Positions 35,217 to 45,217 of a DNA stretch of 64,000 nucleotides are shown piece by piece. The first letter of the stretch is position 1. Each line of letters opens with the position of its first letter. This DNA is from Streptomyces canus (GTDB lineage Bacteria; Actinomycetota; Actinomycetes; Streptomycetales; Streptomycetaceae): assembly GCF_030816965.1 (NCBI RefSeq), contig NZ_JAUSYQ010000002.1, positions 9,290,001 through 9,354,000 of the forward strand. The letters run 5' to 3'. Made by a program: the position numbers and the translations under genes. Below the pieces are notes generated by a model. That model was not told where the DNA came from. It saw nothing but the letters and a program-made list of their open reading frames with translations, and did no database searches.

Positions 35217-36038
35217 ATGGAGCGTCCCGCCTGGGCTCCCCGGAGCATCGACATCTCGGTGCCGAGTGTCTCGCGTATCTACGACTTCTACCTGGGCGGT
35301 TCGCACAACTTCGAGGCCGACCGGGAGGCGGCCCGCAGGGTCATGGAGTTCGCACCGGGGCTGCCGAAGACCATGCAGGCGAACCGGGCCTTCCTGCGGC
35401 GGGCGGTGCAATTCGCCGCCGACGAGGGCATCACCCAGTTCCTGGACATCGGCTCCGGCATCCCGACCTTCGGCAACGTCCACGAGGTCGCCCAGAGCGC
35501 CCGCCCCGGCGCCCGTGTCGTCTACGTCGACCACGACCCGGTGGCCGTCGCGCACAGCCAGGCGGTCCTGGAGGGAAACGCGGACGCGGGAGTCGTCGCC
35601 GCCGACCTTCGCAAGCCCCGGGAGATCCTCGGCAGTCCCGAGGTTCAGCGCCTGATCGACCTGAACCGGCCGGTGGCACTGCTTCTCGTTGCCATACTGC
35701 ACTTCGTGGAAGACGCGGACGACCCCTACGGAGCGGTGGCGGAGCTGCGCGACGCACTCGCGCCCGGCAGCCTGCTGGTGCTCACGCACGCGTCGTACGA
35801 GGGAATCCCGCTTCCGCAGGAGCGGACCGAGGGCGCGGTGGACGTGTACAAGGACATTCGCAACCCGCTGATCATGCGCTCGCGCGAGGAGATCGCGCGG
35901 TTCTTCGAGGGGTACGACATGGTGGAACCGGGACTGGTGTCGCCGCCGCGGTGGCGGCCCGAGTCGGCGACCTGGAACCCCGACGACGAGGATCCGTGGG
36001 CCTTCTCCGGGTTCGCCGGCGTGGGGCGTACGGCGTGA
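35217..36038 (+). CDS. SAM-dependent methyltransferase, DUF574 (SAV2177) family
   Basis: A 273-residue methyltransferase-fold protein of a family expanded in Streptomyces. Family marks: YDFYLGGSHNFEADREAARR, NRAFLRRAVQF, the SAM loop FLDIGSGIPTFGNVHEVAQ and VVYVDHDPVAVAHSQAVL. ATG 35217 follows GGAGAG; the upstream TTG 35205 is less likely. Its stop overlaps the GTG start of the RmdA-like gene by 4 bases, so both proteins are made together. The natural substrate is unknown. Confidence 0.9.
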   Translation: MERPAWAPRSIDISVPSVSRIYDFYLGGSHNFEADREAARRVMEFAPGLPKTMQANRAFLRRAVQFAADEGITQFLDIGSGIPTFGNVHEVAQSARPGARVVYVDHDPVAVAHSQAVLEGNADAGVVAADLRKPREILGSPEVQRLIDLNRPVALLLVAILHFVEDADDPYGAVAELRDALAPGSLLVLTHASYEGIPLPQERTEGAVDVYKDIRNPLIMRSREEIARFFEGYDMVEPGLVSPPRWRPESATWNPDDEDPWAFSGFAGVGRTA

Positions 36039-38170
36039 TCGCCGAGCCGGACGGGCCGGAGGACAGACTGCGCCGGTTCGCGACGATCTGGAGCCGGGCC
36101 GTGTTCCCGGTGACGTCGACGTCCGCGACCCGGCCGGAGTTCGAGGAACAACTGCTGCCGCTGGCCCGCCGGTTGAGCGAGGCGCTCGCGGCCAGGGTCG
36201 TCGACACCGACGAGGGCCGGGCGGTCGGAGCCGCGCTCGTCGACGCGCACTGCACGGATCCGGAAGCGCTGACCCGCTCCCTGGACTGTGTCGACGCCTA
36301 TCTGGTGCTCTACTGCGGCGGCGACGGCGACCGCGAGGATCTGAGGTCGCGCTCCGCACGCCTCCAGCACGCCATGGCCGCCGGGTTCGCGCACGCGCTG
36401 CGGGAGCGGACGCTGGCCGAGCAGGAGGCCATCGCGCAGGCCGCCCTCGAGGCGCAGGGCGTGGTGGCGCAGGCGCTGCACGCGACGGAAGCCCGGTTCC
36501 GCGCGGTGTTCGAGGGCGCGGCCATAGGAATCGGCATCGCCGACCTGGACGGCAACGTCCTCCAGGTCAACGGTGCGTTGCTGCGCATGTTCGGCATCAC
36601 CGACCAGACGATGCGCGGCCGCAGGGTCCAGGAGTGGACCCACCCGGAGGACGCCCCGCAGACCTGGACGCTCTACGACGAACTCGTCCGCGGTGAGCGC
36701 GAGCACTACCACCTCGAAAAGGCCTTCTCCCGCCCGGACGGAACGGTCCTGTGGACCAACCTGACGGTCTCCCTGCTGCGCGACGCCGACGGGGTCCCGC
36801 AGTACCAGCTCGCCCTCATGGAGGACACCACCGAGCGCCGGCTGCTCAACCTCAGGCTGCGTTACGAGGCCACGCACGACGCGCTCACCGGACTGCCCAA
36901 CCGCACGCTGTTCTTCGAGCGCCTGGAAAAGGCGCTGAACGCGGGCGAGGGCCAGCGGTTCGGGCTGTGTTACCTCGACCTAGACGGCTTCAAGACCATC
37001 AACGACAGCCTCGGCCACGCGGCCGGCGACCGGCTGCTCGTCGAGGTCGCCGACCGGCTCCAGTCGTGTGCCACCGCGCCGGGCGAGATGGTGGCCCGGC
37101 TCGGCGGTGACGAGTTCGTGGCGCTGACCACCGGCCCCGACACCGAGAGCGAGGTCGACGACCTCGCGGCGCGCATCATGAACGTGCTGCTCGCCCCGGT
37201 CCGTATCGACGGCCGCGAGCTGACCGTGCGCGGCAGTATCGGCATCGTCGAGGGCCCCACGGGCGAGCGGGGTCCTGCGGAGGTACTGCGCAGCGCCGAC
37301 ATCACCATGTACCGGGCCAAGTCGGCGGGCGGCAACCGCTTCGAGCTGGCCGACCCGGAGGCCGACGCCCGCGCCATCACCCGGCACGGGCTGACCACGG
37401 CGCTGCCCGCGGCCCTGGACCGCGGCGAGTTCTTCATCGAGTACCAGCCGCTGGTCCACCTCGGCGACGGCAGTGTGCGGGGCGCCGAGGCGCTGGTGCG
37501 CTGGCTGCATCCGCAGCACGGGGTGCTCGGCCCGGACCGGTTCATCCCGCTCGCCGAGCACACCGGGCTGATCGTGCCGCTCGGCCGCTGGGTCCTGGAG
37601 CAGTCGGTACGGCAGGCCCGTGAATGGCGAGAACGGTACGGGCAGAACGGTCCCCTGAGGATCAACGTCAACCTCTCGCCGTGCCAACTCACCCACCCCG
37701 GCCTGGTCCAGGACACCGTCGACATCCTGGAGCGCACCGGCGTCGAGCCGGACGCCCTGTGCCTCGAAGTCACGGAGTCGGCCCTCATCGGCGCCGACGA
37801 CGACCTCCTCAAGCCGCTGCGCCGGCTCGCCGAGATGGGCGTCGACATCGCCCTGGACGACTTCGGCACCGGCTACTCGAACCTGGCGAACCTTCGCCGC
37901 CTCCCGGTCAGCGTCCTGAAGCTGGACCGTTCCTTCACCCAGAGCATGCAGCAGTTCCCCGCCGATCCCGTCGACCTCAAGATCGTCGAGGGCATCGTTT
38001 CGCTCGCCCACGGCCTGAACCTCGCGGTGACGGTCGAGGGGGTCGAAACCGGGGCGCAGGCCGAGCAGTTGCGGATACTGGGCTGCGACACAGCCCAGGG
38101 CTGGTACTACGCCCGCCCGGGCCCGCCGGAGCGGCTGCACGAGCTGGCGCTGGTGGACGCGACGGGCTGA
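36035..38170 (+). CDS. rmdA: PAS-GGDEF-EAL cyclic di-GMP enzyme, RmdA-like
   Basis: A 711-residue soluble protein. An N-terminal helical region (1-140) precedes PAS (about 150-270, ARFRAVFEGAAIGIGIADLDGN), GGDEF (about 285-440, intact GGDEF at 357-361) and EAL (about 455-705, EALVRWLHP at 485, plus DDFGTGYSNL). Both catalytic motifs are complete, so synthesis and breakdown of c-di-GMP are possible; no RxxD inhibitory site precedes GGDEF. Domain order, length and neighbours match S. coelicolor RmdA (SCO0928), a regulator of colony development. GTG 36035 overlaps the methyltransferase stop. The frame is open upstream, but that part opposes nothing functional and lacks a start signal. Confidence 0.88.
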   Translation: MIAEPDGPEDRLRRFATIWSRAVFPVTSTSATRPEFEEQLLPLARRLSEALAARVVDTDEGRAVGAALVDAHCTDPEALTRSLDCVDAYLVLYCGGDGDREDLRSRSARLQHAMAAGFAHALRERTLAEQEAIAQAALEAQGVVAQALHATEARFRAVFEGAAIGIGIADLDGNVLQVNGALLRMFGITDQTMRGRRVQEWTHPEDAPQTWTLYDELVRGEREHYHLEKAFSRPDGTVLWTNLTVSLLRDADGVPQYQLALMEDTTERRLLNLRLRYEATHDALTGLPNRTLFFERLEKALNAGEGQRFGLCYLDLDGFKTINDSLGHAAGDRLLVEVADRLQSCATAPGEMVARLGGDEFVALTTGPDTESEVDDLAARIMNVLLAPVRIDGRELTVRGSIGIVEGPTGERGPAEVLRSADITMYRAKSAGGNRFELADPEADARAITRHGLTTALPAALDRGEFFIEYQPLVHLGDGSVRGAEALVRWLHPQHGVLGPDRFIPLAEHTGLIVPLGRWVLEQSVRQAREWRERYGQNGPLRINVNLSPCQLTHPGLVQDTVDILERTGVEPDALCLEVTESALIGADDDLLKPLRRLAEMGVDIALDDFGTGYSNLANLRRLPVSVLKLDRSFTQSMQQFPADPVDLKIVEGIVSLAHGLNLAVTVEGVETGAQAEQLRILGCDTAQGWYYARPGPPERLHELALVDATG

Positions 38171-38194
38171 GCGGACCTCCCGCCGCCGACCGGC

Positions 38195-38812
38195 TCAGGG
38201 CAGCGGGAGTGAGCGCGCGGACCCGTAGGTGTGGCTGGTGACCACGATGGCCCGCGTCCGCGCCCGGCGCGACCGCCACGGGGTACGCGCCGGCCCGGCG
38301 CGAGGACCGTCCAGCTCACCTTGTTGCCCGTGACCGGCCGACGATCCCGCCTGAGCCGGTGCGCCGTCGCGTCGCAGGAGCCGCGGGCGTCGTGGGCGGA
38401 GACGGACGTCGTCGATCCGCCGGGCGGGGACCGTCCAGGTGGCCTTGCCGGTGGCCTGTGACCGGCGGACGATCCCGCCTGGGCCGGTGCGCCGTCGCGT
38501 CGCAGGAGCCGCGGGCGTCGTGGGCGGAGACGGACGTCGTCGATCCGCCGGGCGGGGACCGTCCAGGTGGCCTTGCCGGTGGCCCGTGACCGGCGGACGA
38601 TCCCGCCTGAGCCGGTGCGCCGTCGCGTCGCAGGAGCCGCGGACGTCGTGGGCGGAGACGGACGTCGTCCACGCGCGCCACGGGCCCGAGACCGGCAGCG
38701 AAGCGGGGGCCGGTGTCGGCCCGGAGCTCCGCGATCCGCCGGACGCGGTGGTGCCCGGGCACCCCGCGGGCACCATCAGCGCCGCGCCCGACACGACGAT
38801 CCGCCGCGCCAT
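38195..38812 (-). pseudogene. Doubtful or decaying lipoprotein-like ORF spanning the tandem repeats
   Basis: An open frame of 205 codons starting MARRIVVSGAALMVPAGC, which looks like a lipoprotein signal with a lipobox cysteine, followed by a Gly/Ser/Pro linker. The remainder is translated from three copies of a 128-bp repeat. Because 128 is not a multiple of three, each copy is read in a different frame, giving unrelated Arg/Pro-rich peptides; only the first (SVSAHDVRGSCDATAH) looks protein-like. The tail RAIVVTSHTYGSARS may be the original C-terminus. It starts 39 bases after the LysR stop. Probably a small secreted-protein gene disrupted by repeat expansion; a fortuitous frame is possible. 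Confidence 0.35.
38305..38670. repeat. Tandem repeat, 128-bp unit, almost three copies
   Basis: The word ACGATCCCGCCTG recurs at 38341, 38469 and 38597, exactly 128 bp apart, and GACCGTCCAG at 38305, 38429 and 38557. The first copy is 4 bp shorter near 38320. Copies 1-3 are almost identical over the shared body; copy 3 breaks off after GACGTCGTC near 38670. The near identity implies recent amplification. Confidence 0.9.
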
Positions 38813-38850
38813 CCGCCCGCCCCGTGCAAGAAGACCCCTGCTACGACCGC

Positions 38851-39738
38851 TCAGCGCTCCAGGAGCATCCGCTGCAACTCCCGTGCCGCCCGCGGCGGAG
38901 CCACGTCGCTGCGGTGGGCCAGCGCGATCGTCCGGTGCAGGCCGGGACGGGCGAGCGGGGTGACCCGCAGCCCCCGGCCCGAGCGGGTGGCGACCATGCG
39001 CGGTACGACGGCCACCCCCAGGCCCGACCGAACGAAGCCCAGCACCGCGTCCATCTCCCCGCCCTCCACCGCGAAGTCCGGCTCGAAGCCCTCGGCACGG
39101 CACGCGGCCACGGTCAGTTCGCGCAGGTCGTAGCCGTGCCGGAACATCACCAGGGGCTCGCTCTCCAGGTCGGCGACGCGCACGGTACGGCGGCCCGGGC
39201 CACCGGGGGCCGGCGCCTCCGGCGAGGACACGACGACCAGGTCCTCGCGCAGCAGCTCGACCGTCGTCAGCGCCGGGGACGGCGACGGCAACGGGGAGAC
39301 CACCAGGGCCAGGTCGAGGGCGCCGCGCGCGAGCAGCCGTACAAGATCGTGGGAGCCGCCCTCCTCGATCATCAGCCGGATGCCGGGATAGCGGTCGTGG
39401 AAGGCGCGCAGCACGTCCGGCAGCAGGCCGGTGCACAGGCTCGGGGTCGCGCCGAGCCGGACCCGGCCGCTGCGCAGCTGCACCAGCTCCTGCACCTCGT
39501 GCCGGGCCGTGTCCGCGTCGGCCAGGATGCGGCGGGCCAGCGGCAGCAGGGCCTCGCCCGCGTCGGTGAGGGTGATGTTGCCGCGCGCCCGCAGGAACAG
39601 ATCGGCCCCGAGCTCCCGCTCAAGGGCCTTGATCTGCTGGGACAGGGACGGCTGCGCCACATGGACGAGATCGGCGGCGCGGGTGAAGTGCCGGGTCTCG
39701 GCGACCGCCACGAAGTACTGGAGCTGCTGGAACTGCAT
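38851..39738 (-). CDS. LysR-family transcriptional regulator
   Basis: A 295-residue LysR protein. The helix-turn-helix is at 1-60 (MQFQQLQYFVAVAETRHFTRAADLVHVAQPS in two parts, LSQQIKALERELG), and the effector domain from about 90 (RVRLGATPSLCTGLLPDVLRAF). ATG 39738 fits the family N-terminus; in-frame codons upstream add unrelated residues. Divergent from sdhCAB with 83 bases between starts, where an ATAG-N7-CTAT palindrome with the LysR T-N11-A pattern is found. It probably controls this succinate dehydrogenase set. Confidence 0.9.
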   Translation of the reverse strand: MQFQQLQYFVAVAETRHFTRAADLVHVAQPSLSQQIKALERELGADLFLRARGNITLTDAGEALLPLARRILADADTARHEVQELVQLRSGRVRLGATPSLCTGLLPDVLRAFHDRYPGIRLMIEEGGSHDLVRLLARGALDLALVVSPLPSPSPALTTVELLREDLVVVSSPEAPAPGGPGRRTVRVADLESEPLVMFRHGYDLRELTVAACRAEGFEPDFAVEGGEMDAVLGFVRSGLGVAVVPRMVATRSGRGLRVTPLARPGLHRTIALAHRSDVAPPRAARELQRMLLER

Positions 39739-39747
39739 CCTCGTACG

Positions 39748-39762
39748 ATAGCCGGTCCCTAT
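39748..39762. promoter_or_regulatory. Candidate LysR box upstream of sdhCAB
   Basis: ATAGCCGGTCCCTAT is a palindrome (ATAG-N7-CTAT) with the T-N11-A spacing of LysR sites. It lies 10 bases from the LysR start and 60 bases before the sdhC ATG. Confidence 0.55.
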
Positions 39763-39821
39763 GGAATCAAGCCGGACCATGTCTTGGACCGATCGGGTCG
39801 TTCGGCTCTAGCGTCTTGACC

Positions 39822-40529
39822 ATGGCTCTGGCAACGCGGACGGACCGACGGCCGTCCATGGCACGCACCGTGTGGGACAGCTCCGTCGGCAAGAAGACCG
39901 TGATGGCCGTCAGCGGCCTGATCATGCTGCTGTACCTGGTCGTCCACATGATCGGCAACCTGAAGATCTTCTTCGGGACGGGCGAGTTCAACCACTACGC
40001 GCACTGGCTGCGCACGGTCGGCGAACCGTTCATGCACTACGAGTGGACGCTCTGGCTCATCCGGATCGTGCTGGTGATCGCCGTCGTCGCGCACGCCGTC
40101 TCGGCGTACCAGCTCAGCCGCCGTGACATCCGTGCCCGGCCCAGCAAGTACGTCCACAAGAAGCCGCGGGCGAGCTACGCGACGCGCACCATGCGCTGGG
40201 GCGGGATCATCCTCGGCCTGTTCATCGTGTGGCACGTCCTCGACCTGACGACCGGCACCGTGCACTCCGGCGGCTTCCAGGAGGGCCACCCGTACCAGAA
40301 CGTCGTGGACACCTTCTCCACCTGGTACGGCAACGTCATCTACATCGTCGCGATGCTCGCCCTCGGCCTGCACGTCCGGCACGGCTTCTGGAGCGCCGCC
40401 CAGACCCTCGGCGTGGGCAGCCGCACCCGCGACCGTGCCCTCAAGGCCGTCGCCGATGTCCTCGCACTGCTGCTCACGGCCGGCTTCATCGCCGTGCCCG
40501 TGGGTGTCATGACCGGAGTGGTGAGCTGA
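39822..40529 (+). CDS. sdhC: Succinate dehydrogenase/fumarate reductase cytochrome b subunit
   Basis: A 235-residue membrane anchor with five hydrophobic segments (about 33-53, 72-92, 125-145, 170-190, 208-230). Conserved histidines lie in [20 protein letters not shown] and [11 protein letters not shown], the expected haem ligands of the single-polypeptide, five-helix (type B) form. It anchors SdhA/SdhB to the membrane and exchanges electrons with menaquinone. ATG 39822 is used; ATG 39858 ([11 protein letters not shown]) is an alternative. First gene of sdhCAB, 2 bases before sdhA. Confidence 0.92.
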   Translation: MALATRTDRRPSMARTVWDSSVGKKTVMAVSGLIMLLYLVVHMIGNLKIFFGTGEFNHYAHWLRTVGEPFMHYEWTLWLIRIVLVIAVVAHAVSAYQLSRRDIRARPSKYVHKKPRASYATRTMRWGGIILGLFIVWHVLDLTTGTVHSGGFQEGHPYQNVVDTFSTWYGNVIYIVAMLALGLHVRHGFWSAAQTLGVGSRTRDRALKAVADVLALLLTAGFIAVPVGVMTGVVS

Positions 40530-40531
40530 AC

Positions 40532-42474
<1,943 letters not shown>

Positions 42475-42478
<4 letters not shown>

Positions 42479-43224
42479 AGCTCACCCTGCGCGTCTGGCG
42501 ACAGAAGAACGCCGACGCCGACGGCGCGATGTCCACGTACGAGGTCGACGGCATCTCGTCCGACATGTCCTTCCTGGAAATGCTGGACACCCTCAACGAG
42601 GAGCTCATCCTGCGCGGTGAGGATCCGGTGGCCTTCGACCACGACTGTCGCGAGGGCATCTGCGGCGCGTGCTCGCTCGTCATCAACGGCGACGCCCACG
42701 GGCCCGAGCGGACGACCACCTGTCAGCTGCACATGCGGTCCTTCTCGGACGGCGACACGATCGACGTCGAGCCGTGGCGGGCGTCCGCGTTCCCGGTGAT
42801 CAAGGACCTGGTCGTGGACCGGTCGGCCTTGGACCGGATCATCCAGGCCGGGGGATACATCACGGCGCCCACGGGTGCGGCACCCGAGGCCCATGCGACG
42901 CCGGTCCCCAAGCCCGATGCCGACCTCGCCTTCGAGCACGCCGAGTGCATCGGGTGCGGGGCGTGTGTCGCCGCCTGCCCCAACGGGGCGGCGATGTTGT
43001 TCACCTCGGCCAAGGTGAATCACCTGAACGTGCTGCCGCAGGGGGCTCCGGAGCGGGAGACCCGGGTGATCGACATGGTGGAGCAGATGGACGAGGAGGG
43101 CTTCGGCGGGTGCACGCTGACGGGTGAGTGCGCGACGGCCTGTCCCAAGGGTATTCCGCTGGTCTCCATCACCAGCATGAACAAGGAATGGCTGCGCGCG
43201 ACACGGAAGGTCGCCAGGCGCTGA
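42475..43224 (+). CDS. sdhB: Succinate dehydrogenase/fumarate reductase iron-sulfur subunit
   Basis: A 249-residue protein with three cluster sites: the N-terminal 2Fe-2S domain ([14 protein letters not shown], later Cys in TTTCQLH) and C-terminal cysteine groups [15 protein letters not shown] and [17 protein letters not shown] for the 4Fe-4S and 3Fe-4S clusters. It carries electrons between SdhA and the haem subunit. The ATG lies in the sdhA stop (ATGA). The operon ends with a hairpin 28 bases later. Confidence 0.95.
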
Positions 43225-43532
43225 GAGCCGTTCGCCGACAAGGTGCGGACGGGCGGGGCCGGACGTGGTGTTCTGGTCCGGCCCCGCCAAGGTCACTTGG
43301 AGAGGGCCGTGTCGATCAGTGCGCGGTAGCCCCCGCCCCGGGGTTGCCTTGCCCCGGCCACCGGCGGGACACCGGCCGGTCGGCGGAGTCGCAGGCCCCG
43401 GACACCTTGCCCGAGCCGTTCAACCTCCGCACATCCGCGCTCTTGGAACCCGCCACGTACACGCCAACCGGCGTCGGGAGAACAGGGACAGCGGCACCGC
43501 TCGCCGCCTCCGCCTGTGACCTGGAGAGTGCC
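43225..43532. other. 308-bp gap with terminator and a possible gene remnant
   Basis: It holds the sdh terminator (43252-43288). Beyond it, the minus strand reads GYRALIDTALSK then stop at 43293, and a second minus frame reads VAGSKSADVRRLNGSGKVSG upstream of it; joining them needs one frameshift near 43330-43345. This may be the end of a lost convergent gene. The plus-strand GGAGAG at 43522-43527 serves the acyltransferase gene. Confidence 0.4.
43252..43288. terminator. Hairpin terminator after sdhCAB
   Basis: Perfect 13-bp stem GGCGGGGCCGGAC (43252-43264) / GTCCGGCCCCGCC (43276-43288), loop of 11, 27 bases after the sdhB stop. It could also serve the minus-strand remnant ending at 43293. 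Confidence 0.8.
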
Positions 43533-44306
43533 ATGAACGGCGTTTCCACCCTGGACCGTCCCCCGCAGAGCGTCGCCCCCACCCGCTACACCGTCGGCCT
43601 GGCCCGCGACGAGGACGACGTACGGGCCGCGCAGCGGCTGCGGCACGACGTGTTCGCCGGGGAGATGGGTGCCCTCCTGGCCACCCCGGAACCCGGCCTC
43701 GACATGGACGGCTACGACGCCTACTGCGACCACCTGCTCGTCCGCGACACCGTGACCGGCCAGGTCGTCGGCACCTACCGGCTGCTGTCTCCGGAGCGGG
43801 CCGCGGTGGCCGGACGCCTGTACTCGGAGGGCGAGTTCGACCTCGCGCCGCTCGACGCGATCCGCCCGGGCCTCGTCGAGGTCGGCCGCTCCTGCGTGCA
43901 CCCCGACCACCGCGACGGGGCCGTCATCGGTCTCATCTGGGCGGGGATCGCTCGCTACATGGTGGACCGCGGCCATGACTGGCTGGCCGGCTGCTGCTCG
44001 ATCCCGCTCGCCGACGGCGGCGCGCTCGCGGCCGGCACCTGGGACCGGGTGCGCACCAAGTACCTGGCTCCCGAGGAGTTCCGGGTACGACCCCTGCTGC
44101 CCTGGGAGCCGGTCGAGGGGACGCCCGCCGCCCACACCGAGCTGCCCCCGCTGCTGCGCGGCTACCTCCGCCTCGGCGCCTGGGTGTGCGGTCAACCCGC
44201 CCACGACCCGGACTTCGGGGTCGCCGACATGTACGTGCTGCTGTCGATGCGCCGGGTCAACGCCCGCTATCTGCGGCACTTCCTCTCGCTCGCCCCGGCC
44301 CGATGA
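43533..44306 (+). CDS. olsB: GNAT-fold N-acyltransferase, OlsB-like
   Basis: A 257-residue acyltransferase. Family marks: RYTVGLARDEDDVRAAQRLRHDVF, AYCDHLLVRD, VVGTYRLL, VEVGRSCVHPDHRDGAVIGLIWAGIARY and CCSIPLADGG, which are those of ornithine-acyl-ACP N-acyltransferases. It would add a 3-hydroxyacyl chain to ornithine, making lyso-ornithine lipid for the next enzyme. ATG 43533 has GGAGAG upstream; its stop overlaps the next start (ATGA). S. coelicolor is known to make ornithine lipid. Activity assigned by family and by the paired gene. Confidence 0.82.
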   Translation: MNGVSTLDRPPQSVAPTRYTVGLARDEDDVRAAQRLRHDVFAGEMGALLATPEPGLDMDGYDAYCDHLLVRDTVTGQVVGTYRLLSPERAAVAGRLYSEGEFDLAPLDAIRPGLVEVGRSCVHPDHRDGAVIGLIWAGIARYMVDRGHDWLAGCCSIPLADGGALAAGTWDRVRTKYLAPEEFRVRPLLPWEPVEGTPAAHTELPPLLRGYLRLGAWVCGQPAHDPDFGVADMYVLLSMRRVNARYLRHFLSLAPAR

Positions 44307-45106
44307 GCGTCTGGCTGCCCAGCGCGCCCTGCACCCCGGGGGCGTGTGGGGAGCGGACGGGGGCCGCCACGGCCGTACCCCGGGCCGTGGTGCGGCTCCT
44401 CGCGGTCACGTCGGTGCTGCTCGCCGGAATCGCGTTGCTGCCGGTCGGCCGGCTGATCCCGGCCGGCGCGGTCAGGTGGTGGTGCCGGGCGGTGGTGCGG
44501 GCCTCGGGGGTCCGGGTCCGCATGTCCGGCGCCACCACGCCCCCGGGCGGGGTGCTCCTGGTCGCCAACCACATCTCCTGGCTGGACATCCCGCTGCTCG
44601 CCGCGGTACGCCCCGCGCGGATGCTCGCCAAGTCCGAGATCCGGCAGTGGCCCGTGGCGGGATGGCTGACGGCCCGCAGCGGCGCGCTGTTCATCGAGAG
44701 GGACCGGCTGCGTGCCCTCCCGGACACGGTCGCCCGGATCGCCGAAGCGCTGCGCGGGGGCTCCGCGGTCGCCGTCTTCCCCGAGGGCAGCACCTGGTGC
44801 GGCCGCGCACAGGGCCACTTCCGTCGCGCGGTGTTCCAGGCGGCCCTGGACGCCGGGGTGCCGGTCCAGCCGGTGAGTCTGCGGTACCGCCTGGTCGACG
44901 GCGGGTCCAGTACGGCCCCCGCCTTCATCGGCGACGACTCTCTGCTCGCGTCGGTGTGGCGGGTGGTGTCGGCACGGGGGCTGATGGCCGAGGTGGAGGT
45001 GGTAGACCCCGTCACCCCGGGCAGCCACCCCGACCGCCGCTCACTGGCCCGGGCGGCGCAGTCGTGCTCGTGCCATGGGCGGACCGGGCAGCACACGGTC
45101 GGCTGA
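44303..45106 (+). CDS. olsA: 1-acylglycerol-3-phosphate-type O-acyltransferase, OlsA-like
   Basis: A 267-residue PlsC-family acyltransferase with an N-terminal membrane segment (about 27-52). The catalytic H-x4-D is NHISWLD near residue 91, the substrate motif FPEGSTW near 160, and VPVQPVSLRYR follows. Coupled by ATGA to the OlsB-like gene, it most likely acylates lyso-ornithine lipid, though it could act on lysophosphatidate. The tail (RAAQSCSCHGRTGQHTVG) has no family counterpart that I recognise. Confidence 0.8.
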   Translation: MSVWLPSAPCTPGACGERTGAATAVPRAVVRLLAVTSVLLAGIALLPVGRLIPAGAVRWWCRAVVRASGVRVRMSGATTPPGGVLLVANHISWLDIPLLAAVRPARMLAKSEIRQWPVAGWLTARSGALFIERDRLRALPDTVARIAEALRGGSAVAVFPEGSTWCGRAQGHFRRAVFQAALDAGVPVQPVSLRYRLVDGGSSTAPAFIGDDSLLASVWRVVSARGLMAEVEVVDPVTPGSHPDRRSLARAAQSCSCHGRTGQHTVG

Positions 45107-45188
45107 CACCCCGACGGCCACGGCGGCGAGGCCGACCGCCCGACGGGCGACAGCCCTGAGCCTGTGGCACGCGGCGGGGGCGGTCACC

Positions 45189-45217
45189 GTCGGGCACCCC
45201 GTGGTCAGGTGCCCGAC
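45189..45217. terminator. Bidirectional hairpin between olsA and the UvrA-like gene
   Basis: Perfect 10-bp stem GTCGGGCACC (45189-45198) / GGTGCCCGAC (45208-45217) with a 9-base loop. It lies between convergent genes and its right arm forms the last codons of the UvrA-like gene. Confidence 0.7.

Larger units (their letters stand above)
38171..38850. other. Repeat-bearing region between rmdA and the LysR gene
   Basis: About 680 bases. It holds a 128-bp tandem repeat (38305-38670) and one doubtful minus-strand lipoprotein-like frame (38195-38812), both listed separately. Nothing else is recognisable. Confidence 0.6.
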
